Source: Mesorhizobium sp. WSM4311
GTDB lineage: Bacteria > Pseudomonadota > Alphaproteobacteria > Rhizobiales > Rhizobiaceae
NCBI RefSeq assembly: GCF_002295115.1
Contig: NZ_NSFV01000020.1
Location: 1 to 64,000, forward strand
Length of the DNA stretch: 64,000 nt
Direction of reading: 5' to 3'
Part shown: piece after piece, positions 19,863-28,883 of the stretch
Position numbering within the stretch: position 1 is the stretch's first letter
Layout: the number at the start of each line of letters is the position of its first letter
Program-made: the position numbers and the translations under genes
Notes under the pieces: generated by a model
Told to the model about the DNA's origin: nothing
What the model saw: the letters and a program-made list of their open reading frames with translations, nothing else
Databases searched by the model: none

Positions 19863-20579
19863 TCAACCAACGCCCACATACCGCCGCACCGCCGACGGAT
19901 CCGCGCGCAATTCCTCGACATCCACCGTCTCGCGGTTACGGCCGTTCTCGATGAACGAGACGCGGTCGGCGACCGACAGCACCGCATCGACCCGCTGTTC
20001 CACCAGGATGGTCGAGACGTGCATCTCGCGCAGTTTCGATACCGTCTCGCGGATCTTGGCGATCATCGACGGCATCAGCCCCTCCGTCGGCTCGTCGAGC
20101 AACAGCACCTGCGGTTCGAGGCAGAGTGCGCGCGCCATCGCCAGCATCTGCTGCTCACCGCCCGACAAGGTGCCCGAGCGCTGCCGCAGCCGCTGGCGCA
20201 GCAGCGGGAAGAGGTCGAGCACGCTCTCTCGTGTCGCCTTGCCCTTGCCGCGCGCCATCAGCCCGATCTCGATGTTTTCCGCCACCGTCATCTCGGCGAA
20301 CAGCCGCCTGCCTTGCGGCACATAGGCGACTCCGGCCTTGGGCACTTCGTGCGCCGGCAGGCCGGTCAATTCCCGGCCGGCGAGTTTGATCGAGCCGGCG
20401 CTTGAAGGAAGCAGGCCCATGATCGCCTTCAGCGTCGTCGTCTTGCCGGCGCCGTTGCGGCCGAAAAGGCACAGCACCTCGCCCTTGTTCAGCACGAGGT
20501 CGAGGCCGTAGAGCACCTGGACTTCGCCATAGAAGCAGTCCAGTCCCGTAATCCGCAACGCCTCCGTCCTCTCAATCAT
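19863..20579 (-). CDS. livF: Branched-chain-type amino acid ABC transporter ATPase (LivF-like)
   Basis: Protein of 238 residues with Walker A LFGRNGAGKTTTLKAI, signature LSGGEQQML and Walker B VLLLDEPTEGLMP, plus the short C-terminus typical of LivF. It energises import by the permeases encoded upstream. It overlaps livG by four bases, as usual for this operon type. The last residues meet the stop of the antiporter gene on the other strand with no gap. The actual substrate depends on the binding protein at 23326-24630, which is not a classic leucine-binding sequence. Confidence 0.93.
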   Translation of the reverse strand: MIERTEALRITGLDCFYGEVQVLYGLDLVLNKGEVLCLFGRNGAGKTTTLKAIMGLLPSSAGSIKLAGRELTGLPAHEVPKAGVAYVPQGRRLFAEMTVAENIEIGLMARGKGKATRESVLDLFPLLRQRLRQRSGTLSGGEQQMLAMARALCLEPQVLLLDEPTEGLMPSMIAKIRETVSKLREMHVSTILVEQRVDAVLSVADRVSFIENGRNRETVDVEELRADPSAVRRYVGVG

Positions 20580-21301
20580 GGGGCGGTCCCCAGATAGGCT
20601 TCCTGCACCGCCGCGTTTTCGCGGATCGCCTCCGGCGTGCCTTCCGCCAGGATCTTGCCGGCGTTGAAGACGGTGATGCGGTCGGCCAACTGCATGACGA
20701 CGGGCATATTGTGTTCGATCAGCAGCACCGTGGCGCTGCTGGCGATGTCGCGCACCAGCACGATGAAATTGTCGATCTCGCTGTCGGCCAGCCCCTGCGT
20801 AGGCTCGTCGAGGATCAGCAGGCGCGGCTTCAGCGCCAGGCCCATCGCCACCTCCAGCAGGCGCTGGTGGCCATAGGACAATTGCCCGGCCGGCATATGG
20901 GCGCGGTCGGCCAGCCCTGTGCGTTCCAGCGCCGTCATGACAGCGGCCTGTATCGCGCTCTTGGAAGGCCCGTGCCGCAGCGTCAGTTGCACGGGCAGCG
21001 CGACATTGGCGTAAACAGACAGGTTGGCATAGATGCTGGTAATCTGGAACGTGTAGGCGATGCCTTGGCGCACCCTGACATAGGCCGGCAGGCTGGTGAT
21101 GTCGGTGCCATCGAAGACGATCGCTCCCGAAGACGGCTGGATGCGGCCGCTGACCATGCTGACGAAGGTGGTCTTCCCCGCCCCGTTGGGGCCGATGACG
21201 GCGCGGATCTCTCCGGGCATCAAGGTGAAGTCGACGCTGTCGACGGCGCGCAGGCCGCCGAAATTGCGGGACAGGCCCTTGGTGGCCAAAAGCGGCGTCA
21301 T
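20576..21301 (-). CDS. livG: Branched-chain-type amino acid ABC transporter ATPase (LivG-like)
   Basis: Protein of 241 residues starting MTPLLATKGLSRNFGGLRAV at 21301, in an ATGA overlap with livM; the longer frame is an out-of-family extension over livM. Walker A is IGPNGAGKTTFVSM, the signature region is LSYGHQRLLEVAMGLAL and Walker B is RLLILDEPTQGLADSE. The family-typical helix between Walker A and the signature (VRQGIAYTFQITSIYANLSVYANV) is present. It forms a heterodimer with LivF below the LivH/LivM pore. Confidence 0.93.
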   Translation of the reverse strand: MTPLLATKGLSRNFGGLRAVDSVDFTLMPGEIRAVIGPNGAGKTTFVSMVSGRIQPSSGAIVFDGTDITSLPAYVRVRQGIAYTFQITSIYANLSVYANVALPVQLTLRHGPSKSAIQAAVMTALERTGLADRAHMPAGQLSYGHQRLLEVAMGLALKPRLLILDEPTQGLADSEIDNFIVLVRDIASSATVLLIEHNMPVVMQLADRITVFNAGKILAEGTPEAIRENAAVQEAYLGTAP

Positions 21302-22260
21302 GGCAGCCACCCGAGCCAGCGCTGGCGGATGCTGCCGAGAATGCCTTTGGGAAAGAACAGCACCAAAAGGATGAGCGCGATGCCGACGATCAGCAGATAG
21401 GCCGAGGTGTAGCCGCTGGTGACGTCGATGACATAGTACATGAAGACCGTGCCGATCAGCGGCCCGAGCGTCGTGGCCGCACCGCCGAGCAGCACCCACA
21501 GCAGCGGCAGGATCGAATACTGCACCGACGCGAAGCTCGAGCCGACATAGCCGAACAGCACTGCGTAGGCGGCGCCCGACGCCGCGCAGATCGTGCCGGA
21601 GGCGACCACGGCGATGAGCTTGTTGGAAAAGGTATCGTAGCCCAGCATCTTCGTGCGCTCCTCATTCTCGCGGATGGCGACCAGCACGCGGCCATACCGG
21701 GAGCGGACGACAGCCAGCGTGACCAGAAGCACGAGCGCGAACAGCACAAGCGCGCTCATGTATCGCACGGTCGGGTTCGTGAGGTCGAGCGAGGTCGCGC
21801 CGAGATTGAGGACGCGCGCCGGCTGCGGCACGACCTGGCCCTGGTCACCGCCGGTCCATGCCGCGAAGTAGAGGATCAGGAGATAAAACACCTGGGCGAA
21901 CATCATGGTGACGATCATGAAGGCGACACCCGTGGTGCGCAGCGCCAGCAGGCCGATCGCCAGTGCCAGCACCGCGCCGCAGGCAATCCCGCCGAGCAAG
22001 GCCAGTGGCACGCTCCAGCCGAGCTGGATGATGGCAAGGCCGGCGCCGTAAAGCCCGGCGCCGAAGAACATGGCATGGCCGAGGCTGAACAGGCCGACAT
22101 AGCCGAACAGCATGTTGTAGCCCATGGCGAACACCGCCAGCACCATGATGCGGGCGAGCAGGCCGTGATAGTAGTCCGGCAGCATGAAGCTCAGCACGAA
22201 GAGCAGCGCGATGACGCCGAGATGCAGAGCATAGGCTTTTGCCGGCGAAGCTTCGCTCAT
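21298..22260 (-). CDS. livM: Branched-chain-type amino acid ABC transporter permease (LivM-like)
   Basis: Protein of 320 residues with about ten transmembrane helices. ARIMVLAVFAMGYNMLFGYVGLFSLGHAMFFG is the conserved LivM N-terminal block, and GAAYAVLFGYVGSSFASVQYSILPLLWVLLGGAATTLGPLIGT the C-terminal one, with the EAA-like loop between. It overlaps both neighbours (livH stop and livG start) by four bases. Confidence 0.93.
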   Translation of the reverse strand: MSEASPAKAYALHLGVIALLFVLSFMLPDYYHGLLARIMVLAVFAMGYNMLFGYVGLFSLGHAMFFGAGLYGAGLAIIQLGWSVPLALLGGIACGAVLALAIGLLALRTTGVAFMIVTMMFAQVFYLLILYFAAWTGGDQGQVVPQPARVLNLGATSLDLTNPTVRYMSALVLFALVLLVTLAVVRSRYGRVLVAIRENEERTKMLGYDTFSNKLIAVVASGTICAASGAAYAVLFGYVGSSFASVQYSILPLLWVLLGGAATTLGPLIGTVFMYYVIDVTSGYTSAYLLIVGIALILLVLFFPKGILGSIRQRWLGWLP

Positions 22261-23138
22261 CGCGATGCCGTCCCGAACAGGCCTTGCGGCCGGAACACCA
22301 GCACCATGGCGACCAGCAGCGTGGCGATGATCTTGGCCAAGGTCGGCGAGAAGAACATCGAGATGATGCCGTCGGACAGGCCGATCAGCACGGCGGCGAC
22401 GACGGTGCCGCGCAGCGAGCCGAGGCCACCGATGATGACGACGATGAAGGACAAGAGCAGCGGATCCTGCCCCATCAGGTAATGCGCCTGGCTGATCGGC
22501 ACGATCAGCACCGCGGCGATGGCCGCCAGCATGGCGCCGAGCGCGAAGACGCCGCCATAGACGCGGTCGACTGGGATGCCGAAGGCCTGCGCCGTCTCGC
22601 TGTCATACTGCGTGGCGCGCATGATCAGGCCGATCCTGGTGCGCGTCAGCACCAGCCATGTCGCGATCAAGAGAAGCGCGGAAGCGGCAATGATCGACAG
22701 CTTGTAGCCGGAATAGCCGAACCACGGCAAAAGGATGCGGTAGCTGAAGGGCGGCTCGACGGGCCGCGCCTCCGGACCATAGAAGCTCAGCGCCAGCTGC
22801 TGGATGATGTAGAGCATGCCGATGGTGGCGACGATGGTGGCTTCCGGATTGTAGTTGAGCCGGCGCAGCACCAGTCGCTCGGCGACCAGCGCAATGGCGC
22901 CGACGATCAGCGGCGCGATCACCAGCGCCGCCAGGAAGCCGAGCGCCGGATGGCCCGATATCGCCGTCGAGATGGCCCAGGCCAGCACGGCGCCAAGCAT
23001 GAAGAACTCGCCATGCGCGACATTGACCACGCGCATGACGCCGAACACCAGTGACAGCCCGAGCGCCGTCAGCGCCAGCACGGCTGATGTGACGAGGCCT
23101 TCGAGGGCGGCGAGGAGAAGGTGAGGACCGAAGTGCAT
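22257..23138 (-). CDS. livH: Branched-chain-type amino acid ABC transporter permease (LivH-like)
   Basis: Protein of 293 residues with about eight transmembrane helices. Conserved LivH blocks are ALTALGLSLVFGVMRVVNVAHGEFFMLGA near the N-terminus and DPLLLSFIVVIIGGLGSLRGTVVAAVLIG near the C-terminus. It is the first gene of the H-M-G-F set, 187 bases downstream of the binding-protein gene across a spacer with two strong hairpins. Confidence 0.93.
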   Translation of the reverse strand: MHFGPHLLLAALEGLVTSAVLALTALGLSLVFGVMRVVNVAHGEFFMLGAVLAWAISTAISGHPALGFLAALVIAPLIVGAIALVAERLVLRRLNYNPEATIVATIGMLYIIQQLALSFYGPEARPVEPPFSYRILLPWFGYSGYKLSIIAASALLLIATWLVLTRTRIGLIMRATQYDSETAQAFGIPVDRVYGGVFALGAMLAAIAAVLIVPISQAHYLMGQDPLLLSFIVVIIGGLGSLRGTVVAAVLIGLSDGIISMFFSPTLAKIIATLLVAMVLVFRPQGLFGTASR

Positions 23139-23170
23139 CGGCTAAGAGCCCAAGGCACATGCGAAGGGCC

Positions 23171-23235
23171 CACCCCTTGAGGGGGGTGAGGAGTGGTCCG
23201 CGGAGCGGACGGAAAGCCAATTGCCTGGCTTTCCG
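23171..23235 (-). repeat. Cluster of three hairpins between the binding protein and livH (REP-like)
   Basis: Three inverted repeats occur in 65 bases: CACCCC/GGGGTG (23171-23176 and 23183-23188), GTCCGC/GCGGAC (23196-23210, 3-base loop) and CGGAAAGCCA/TGGCTTTCCG (23210-23219 and 23226-23235, 6-base loop). Their position just after the abundant binding-protein message suggests mRNA stabilisation or partial termination. Confidence 0.6.
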
Positions 23236-23325
23236 AACGACGAACGCCCGGAGCGACAGCGAAGGGTCTGGTCCGGCAGGGCAGAGGGGGGGAGGCCGAA
23301 GGGCACTGTGCTTAAAGAACCAAGC

Positions 23326-24630
23326 CTAAAGCGCCTGCGTCGTATAGTCCCCTTCCGGCTCGTAAAGCCCGTCCTCGATCTTGGTCTTGTGCACCACCTT
23401 CAGCTTGCCGCCTTCGACCTTGGAGATGTTCTGGATGCCGAAGCACTGATGGATCTTGCCGTTGAAGGTCTTTGGCCCCTGCGGATGCTCCGGACCTTCG
23501 GCGAAGGCGGTCAGCGCCTCGGTCGCCTCGACCAGCTTGGCGCGGTCTTCCGGGCCCTTGTAGCCGGCGTCTTCCATCGCCTTCTTGACGACATAGAGGG
23601 TTTCCCAGCAGCCGAACATGTGCGACGCGGTGGAGACGTCCTTTGGATCGCCTACGGCCGCACCATTGTCGTCGATGCCGACGGCGGCGCGATAGGCTTT
23701 TTGCGCGGCGCTGTCATCGGCCTGCGCATAGCGCGGCGAACCCTCCCAGAAATGGCTGCCGTCCAGAAATTCGAGCCCGGGGCTGTTGATGTCGGTGGCT
23801 TCCAGCGAATCCATGAAGCCGAACAGCTGCGGCAGGTTGGAGCCGTAGAACTCGCCGAGCTCCTTGACGAAGGTGAGCACCGCCGGGCCGACCATGACGT
23901 GGTAGATCACCTCGGTCTCGGGCGGGATCTGCGGAAAATATTTGGTGAAGGAGGATTCCGTCGGCGGGATGGCGATCTGCGCGATGACCTCGGCGCCCTG
24001 CGCCTTCAGCGCCGGCGGCAGGTAGTCGCGGTGGTCGTAGCCGAAGGCGAAATCCGGGAAGATCTGTGTGACCTTCTTGCCGGCATTGGCCGCGATCCAC
24101 GGCGCCATCGACTGGATCTGGCTCTTCACGTCGGTGATGCCGGGCTGGAAGACATAACGGTTGAGCTTGGTCGAGGCGACATGGTGGCCTTCGCTGACGA
24201 CGAAATAGGGCATCTTGTTTTCGCCGGCGGCTGGCGCCGAGCCGATGACGACATGCGAGAACAGCGTGCCGAAGACGATGTCGGTCTTGTGCTGGGTGGC
24301 GAACTTGCCGACCACTTCGGCGCCGCGGCCGGGATCGGTGCCGTCATCCTCGATGATGACCTCGATCTGGCGGCCATTGATGCCGCCGGCGGCGTTGATC
24401 GCCTTGACCGCGGCGGCGGTGGTCTTTTCGTACCAGCGCCCATAGGCGGCGCCGATGCCGGTGCGGTGCGACTGGAAGCCGATCTTGATCGGCGCCGAGC
24501 TCTGCGCCTGGGAATAGCGGACGAAACCGGGCGCCACGGCGAGGCCGGCGCCCGCGGCAAGGCCCTTCAGGGCTGTGCGGCGGGTGAGGGTCGTCTTGGA
24601 GAGGTCGAAAAATCCGTTCTTGTCAGCCAT
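23326..24630 (-). CDS. ABC transporter substrate-binding protein (Liv/amide type)
   Basis: Protein of 434 residues with an N-terminal twin-arginine-like export signal (TLTRRTALKGLAAGAGLAVAPGFV). The mature part has the periplasmic-binding-protein type I fold markers IKIGFQSHRTGIGAAYG, INAAGGINGRQIEVIIEDDGTDPGRGAEV and IVFGTLFSHVVIGSAPAAGENKMPYF. This family serves Liv-like importers for branched-chain amino acids, urea, amides or other small acids; the ligand cannot be named. It heads the minus-strand livHMGF group. A GCATCCTC/GAGGATGC inverted repeat lies about 50 bases upstream of its start. Confidence 0.88.
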   Translation of the reverse strand: MADKNGFFDLSKTTLTRRTALKGLAAGAGLAVAPGFVRYSQAQSSAPIKIGFQSHRTGIGAAYGRWYEKTTAAAVKAINAAGGINGRQIEVIIEDDGTDPGRGAEVVGKFATQHKTDIVFGTLFSHVVIGSAPAAGENKMPYFVVSEGHHVASTKLNRYVFQPGITDVKSQIQSMAPWIAANAGKKVTQIFPDFAFGYDHRDYLPPALKAQGAEVIAQIAIPPTESSFTKYFPQIPPETEVIYHVMVGPAVLTFVKELGEFYGSNLPQLFGFMDSLEATDINSPGLEFLDGSHFWEGSPRYAQADDSAAQKAYRAAVGIDDNGAAVGDPKDVSTASHMFGCWETLYVVKKAMEDAGYKGPEDRAKLVEATEALTAFAEGPEHPQGPKTFNGKIHQCFGIQNISKVEGGKLKVVHKTKIEDGLYEPEGDYTTQAL

Positions 24631-24678
24631 GTTCGTTCCCCTGTTTTTTCAGTCTTGACCAACGATAAGGCGGGTTCG

Positions 24679-24699
24679 GCATCCTCGCTCAGAGGATGC
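24679..24699. promoter_or_regulatory. Inverted repeat upstream of the Liv-type binding protein
   Basis: GCATCCTC (24679-24686) and GAGGATGC (24692-24699) are perfect 8-base arms around a 5-base centre, 49 bases before the binding-protein start. No T-run follows on the minus strand. An operator or leader hairpin is more likely than a terminator. Confidence 0.4.
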
Positions 24700-24785
24700 G
24701 GAAAATTGCATGTGTACAAACTAAATCACCAAAGCCCTGATGTGGCAAGCGAGCTTTCCCCAACGACATCCGGGCCGCCCTTTTT

Positions 24786-26243
24786 TCATCCAACCGTTGG
24801 CGTGGCAAGCAGCCAGAGGCCGAAGACCGTGTAGGCGATCATCAGCAGGGTGAGCGGAAACTGGCTGAGCGCGGCGCGGCCAGGCTGCGGATGCAGGCGC
24901 CAGGCAAAGCCGTGCGCGACGAGAACGGCGAGCACATGGCCAAGGATGATGGCGCCGGCCTGGATGTTCCACAGCCACCAGGCCGACTCCGCCCCGGCGA
25001 CGATGCCGGCCTCGACCTGAAGGTCGGCGGTGCCGAACAGGTTCCAGCCCAGCGCGAACGGGTCGGACAGCGAGGCCAGTGCATACTGGCCGTCGACCAG
25101 CAGCGCCGTCAGATAGTGCGCGACGTGGTAGGCGAGCGCGATCGACACGATCGACCACACCAGCAGTCCCGCGGCCTGGCCAAGCGGCGGACCGCCGCCG
25201 GCCAGGCGCTGGCCGAGCCAGACGGCGAGAAGGAACACCGCCGTCAGCATCGCGAATGTCAGAACGAGCCCAAGGCTGCCGCTGCCGATCACGGCAGTGC
25301 GGCCGGGGAATTCGAGCGGATTGACGCCGAACAGACCCAGCCAGAAGAAGGTTTTCGACAGGCCGTCGAAGGAGACCGAGGACAGGGCCAGCAGCAGGAA
25401 GGCGATGCCGCCGGGCGGCAATGGCTCTGCCGCCAGCAGCTGGGCGGCCGGCCAGCACAGCGCAAGCCAGCCATTCTCGTCGCGCTCGGCCGGCGCGAAA
25501 CGCGCCACCATCGAGAAGAAGATCGTCAGAAACTCGCCACTGCGGCTCCAGCCGCGATAGCCGAAAGCCAGCATGGCAAGAAAGGTGAGCAGCCAGTACA
25601 GGCCGGCGGCGCAGGCGAGCCGTGCCGGGTCGTCAGGCGCCGGATCGACGAGTTCGAACCAGGCAAAGGCGAGGAACAGGATGACAGCCGGCCAGCAGCC
25701 GAGCCAGCCGGGGAGGCGCCATGGTGCCTCGTCGCCTGTGCCGACCAGGCGCGAGACGAGGCGCCACGGTCCAACCCAAGGGTTCAGCCATGACCAGAGA
25801 TCGCCGAAGACGCCTTGCAGCAGCGTGATGCCGGCCCACAGCAGTGTCCAGATCACCAGCGGCAACGGGTTGGAGAGCGGGTCGCGGCTGCCGAAAAGCC
25901 CGGCGGCGACGAGAATTGCAAAGCCGGCAAAGGATATCAGGCTGATGGCGGTGCGGGCGCTGTCGCCGAGGGTGAACAGCGGCAGGCGCCTGCGGCAGAA
26001 ACGGTCGAGGGCGGCCGCGGGCAGCAGCGCCAGCACGAGGAAGCTGACGGCCACGGCGAATGCGCCGCCGATCAGATAGTAGCCGGTCGGCAACAGCAGG
26101 ACGTGGCCGCGATCGGAGGCGTGGGCGACGGCGGGGGTGGGAAGCGCTAGCGGAGCGACGAGGCATGGGAGCGCAACTCTCGCAAGAAAGCACTCTTCGG
26201 CGCCCCCCTCAGAGGGGGGCGTGAAGGAACTCGAACTATCCAT
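24786..26243 (-). CDS. Polytopic membrane protein of unknown function
   Basis: Protein of 485 residues with a probable N-terminal signal/anchor (LPCLVAPLALPTPAVAHAS) and around ten to twelve hydrophobic segments (YYLIGGAFAVAVSFLVLALLP, ISFAGFAILVAAGLFG and others). A mid-protein Trp/Pro-rich loop reads FGDLWSWLNPWVGPW. I do not recognise a family motif. The only usable ATG (26243) lies beyond a palindrome at 26201-26221 that encodes part of the head (TPPSEGGAEE), so the annotated N-terminus may be partly repeat-derived. It begins 15 bases after pncB and is probably in the same transcript. Confidence 0.7.
   Translation of the reverse strand: MDSSSSFTPPSEGGAEECFLARVALPCLVAPLALPTPAVAHASDRGHVLLLPTGYYLIGGAFAVAVSFLVLALLPAAALDRFCRRRLPLFTLGDSARTAISLISFAGFAILVAAGLFGSRDPLSNPLPLVIWTLLWAGITLLQGVFGDLWSWLNPWVGPWRLVSRLVGTGDEAPWRLPGWLGCWPAVILFLAFAWFELVDPAPDDPARLACAAGLYWLLTFLAMLAFGYRGWSRSGEFLTIFFSMVARFAPAERDENGWLALCWPAAQLLAAEPLPPGGIAFLLLALSSVSFDGLSKTFFWLGLFGVNPLEFPGRTAVIGSGSLGLVLTFAMLTAVFLLAVWLGQRLAGGGPPLGQAAGLLVWSIVSIALAYHVAHYLTALLVDGQYALASLSDPFALGWNLFGTADLQVEAGIVAGAESAWWLWNIQAGAIILGHVLAVLVAHGFAWRLHPQPGRAALSQFPLTLLMIAYTVFGLWLLATPTVG
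26201..26221. repeat. Perfect palindrome inside the start of the membrane-protein gene
   Basis: Two 10-base arms, CGCCCCCCTC and GAGGGGGGCG, surround one A. The element is translated as Pro-Pro-Ser-Glu-Gly-Gly in the membrane protein's first residues. It resembles short C-tract/G-tract palindromes that I associate with Mesorhizobium intergenic DNA. Confidence 0.65.
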
Positions 26244-26258
26244 GAGTCCGATCTCTCT

Positions 26259-27563
26259 TCACACCTTGACCAGTTGCTCCACCCGGTCCTTCTCGCCGAA
26301 AATCCTGAGATACCGCTGAATTTCTTTCTCGTCTCCCGTCGCCTTGGCCGGGTTGTCGGACAGCTTCACCGCCGGCCTGCCATTGGCTTCCGTTACCTTG
26401 CAGACCAGCGATATGGCGTCGAGGCTGTTGGTTTCCGTCGGCGCGCAGCCTTCGAAATCATTGGTCAAATTGGTGCCCCAGCCGAACGACATGCGCACCT
26501 TGCCCCTGAAATGGCGGTAGGTCTCCTCGATGGTTTCGACCTCGAGCCCGTCGGAGAAGATCAGCAGCTTCTGCTTCGGGTCCTTGCCCTTCTCGCGCCA
26601 CCAGGACAGGATTTTCTCGCCGCCCTCGATCGGCGGCGCGCTGTCGGGGCGAAAGCCGGTCCAGTCGGCCACCCAGTCCGGCGCGTCGCGCAGGAAGGAG
26701 GCCGTGCCGAAAGCGTCGGGCAGTACGATCAAAAGGTTGCCGCCATAGTAGCGCTGCCAGTCCTGCAGCACCTTGTAGGGGGTCTGTTTCAGCTCCTTTT
26801 CCGAATTGGCAAGGGCTGCAAACACCATCGGCAGTTCGTGCGCATTGGTGCCGAGCGCTTCGAGGTCGTTGTCCATGGCCAAAAGCACGTTGGAGGTGCC
26901 GGTGAAGGCCTCGCCAATGCCTTCCTTCAGCGCTTCGACGCACCAGCGCTGCCACAGGAAGGAATGCCGCCGGCGTGTGCCGAAGTCGGAAATGCGGATG
27001 CCGGGAAGCGCCTTCAGCCGCTCGGTCTTGGCCCACATCTTGGCCTTGGCGCGGGCATAGAGCACATCGAGCGCAAACGGGCCGAAGGCCCGCATGGCCG
27101 CGCGGGAACGGAGCTCGTTGATGATCGCCAGCGCCGGGATTTCCCACAGCGTGGTGTACATCCACGGGCCGCCGAAGGAGAGCTCGTACTGGCCGCCGCG
27201 TTTGGACAGCTCGTAGTCCGGCAGCCTGAAGCCTTCCAGCCAGGCCAGGAACTCCGGTTCGAAGATCTGCTTGCGGCCATAGAAATTGTTGCCGCCGAGC
27301 CAGATCATCTCTTTCTTGGAGAAGCGCAAGGTGCGGGCATGGTCGAGCTGTTCGCGCAATTCGCCTTCATCGATCTCGTCGGCCAGCCGCACCGAAGTGG
27401 TGCGGTTGATCAGCGAGAAGGTGGTGTCGACCTTGGGGTACATGCCCCAGATCATCTGCAGCATCAAAAGCTTGTAGAAATCCGTGTCGAGCAGGCTGCG
27501 CACGATCGGGTCGAGCTTCCAGGTGTGGTTATAGACACGCCGCGCAATATCGGTCTTTGCCAT
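26259..27563 (-). CDS. pncB: Nicotinate phosphoribosyltransferase
   Basis: Protein of 434 residues. [17 protein letters not shown] near residue 28, [86 protein letters not shown] and [11 protein letters not shown] are hallmark PncB blocks, including the autophosphorylated-histidine region (GTNAHELP). It converts nicotinate and PRPP, with ATP, to nicotinate mononucleotide in NAD salvage. It complements pncA at 17789-18403. It is probably cotranscribed with the membrane protein that follows. Confidence 0.95.
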   Translation of the reverse strand: MAKTDIARRVYNHTWKLDPIVRSLLDTDFYKLLMLQMIWGMYPKVDTTFSLINRTTSVRLADEIDEGELREQLDHARTLRFSKKEMIWLGGNNFYGRKQIFEPEFLAWLEGFRLPDYELSKRGGQYELSFGGPWMYTTLWEIPALAIINELRSRAAMRAFGPFALDVLYARAKAKMWAKTERLKALPGIRISDFGTRRRHSFLWQRWCVEALKEGIGEAFTGTSNVLLAMDNDLEALGTNAHELPMVFAALANSEKELKQTPYKVLQDWQRYYGGNLLIVLPDAFGTASFLRDAPDWVADWTGFRPDSAPPIEGGEKILSWWREKGKDPKQKLLIFSDGLEVETIEETYRHFRGKVRMSFGWGTNLTNDFEGCAPTETNSLDAISLVCKVTEANGRPAVKLSDNPAKATGDEKEIQRYLRIFGEKDRVEQLVKV

Positions 27564-27697
27564 GCTTGCTGCCGCCTTCGCTGCCTGCCATCCACAATCG
27601 CGACAGGCCTCATAGCATCGAATTGGCCAGAGCGCTGCCCGCTTTCAGGCTGGCCCGACAAAAAGAACGGCCTGCGCATGGCCTTGAGCAGTCGCTC

Positions 27698-28672
27698 TCA
27701 GCCGGCCGTCTTCGCGCCGATGACCTTGAGTTGCGGATGCTTGCGGCGGCTGATGATACGGCCGGCGACCGGAGCGTCGGCACGGCCGTCATCTCCGGCC
27801 TTCTCGGCGAACAGCCAGTCGATGAACACCTGCACGATCGGCGTCGTGCGCATTTCGTTGCGGCAGACGACGTAGAAATCGTCGACCGCCGGCACCGAAA
27901 GGCTGAACGGCGCGACCAGCATGCCCCTGGCCAGCAGCGCGCTTGCCGTCACCGAATCGCCGAGCGCCACGCCATGGCCGTGCACCGCCGCCTCGGTCGC
28001 CATGCGCGCATCGCCCAGATGATGGCGGCGGCCGCGCTCCAGGTCCAGCGCATCGGCGGCCGCCAGCCAGGTGTGCCATTCGCGGCCGTCATCGCCATGC
28101 AGGAAGACATGATCGGCCAGGTCCCTGACGCTGCGGATCGGCCGGTTGTTGATCAAGGTCGGGCTGACCACGGGAAACAGCTCCAGCCCCGACCATTTGC
28201 GCATCCAGCAATCGGCCCAGCTGCCATCGCCATAGTGCACGCAGACATCGATGTGCGGCGCGCGGATATCCCTGGGGTCGTTGGACGGGATCAGCGTCAG
28301 CTGTATGTCGGGATATTGCGCGGTGAAGCTGCCGAGCCTAGGCGTCATCCACAAAAGCAGCAATGCCGGCACGCAGGACACCGACAGCGCGCCGCTGCTG
28401 GCCGGCCGCGTCAGCCGCTGCGTGGCGGCGGCGATGCCGTCGAAGGCCGTCGATACCGCCGGCAACAGCTCCGCGCCATGCGGCGTCAGCCTGACGCGCT
28501 GGCCGACGCGCTCGAACAGCTTGACGCCGAGCGAATGCTCCAGCGCCTTGATCTGGTGGCTGACGGCGCCATGCGTGACATTCAGCTCACTCGCCGCCTT
28601 GGTCAGCGAGCCATGGCGCGCGGTTGCCTCGAAGGCGCGCAGCGGGTTCAGGGGTGGCAGGCGCTTGACCAT
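27698..28672 (-). CDS. LysR family regulator (GcvA-like)
   Basis: Protein of 324 residues. The N-terminal winged helix reads LPPLNPLRAFEATARHGSLTKAASELNVTHGAVSHQIKALEHSLGVKLFERVGQRVRLT, the GcvA-subgroup signature (PLNPLRAFEA... THGAVSHQI). The effector domain follows (SGALSVSCVPALLLLWM). It is divergent from the ureohydrolase gene at 28884 and is its likely regulator. A perfect palindrome with T-N11-A spacing lies 17 bases above its start. Confidence 0.92.
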   Translation of the reverse strand: MVKRLPPLNPLRAFEATARHGSLTKAASELNVTHGAVSHQIKALEHSLGVKLFERVGQRVRLTPHGAELLPAVSTAFDGIAAATQRLTRPASSGALSVSCVPALLLLWMTPRLGSFTAQYPDIQLTLIPSNDPRDIRAPHIDVCVHYGDGSWADCWMRKWSGLELFPVVSPTLINNRPIRSVRDLADHVFLHGDDGREWHTWLAAADALDLERGRRHHLGDARMATEAAVHGHGVALGDSVTASALLARGMLVAPFSLSVPAVDDFYVVCRNEMRTTPIVQVFIDWLFAEKAGDDGRADAPVAGRIISRRKHPQLKVIGAKTAG

Positions 28673-28688
28673 GGATGCCCGACTTCTT

Positions 28689-28705
28689 TGTGAGATTTTC
28701 TCACA
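28689..28705. promoter_or_regulatory. LysR-type operator palindrome, TGTGAGA-TTT-TCTCACA
   Basis: Perfect 7-base arms surround TTT. The inner TGAGATTTTCTCA satisfies the T-N11-A rule for LysR sites. It is placed between the divergent LysR and ureohydrolase genes, close to the LysR start, as expected for autoregulation and target control. CRP-type TGTGA-N6-TCACA is less likely because the spacer is seven. Confidence 0.6.
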
Positions 28706-28883
28706 GAAAACACCCTAACAATATCAATTGCTTTTTCAATCGGGCTGCCGGACACTTCGGCACGAAATAGCACCAAGACGTGAAATCTGCAGACAGCCAG
28801 CGGGACAGCGACCCCGGCCGGATGACGGTCGGTTCGTTTGAGATCGCCGACGGCCGCGCTGCATCAGCCCAGGAGGAGCGGAT

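Noticed and set aside
23221-24834. 537-residue plus-strand frame
   Set aside because: It is antisense to the Liv-type binding protein, which has an export signal and family blocks.
28689-28705. CRP-type site TGTGA...TCACA
   Set aside because: The spacer is seven rather than six and the palindrome sits at a LysR gene with T-N11-A spacing, so a LysR operator is preferred.
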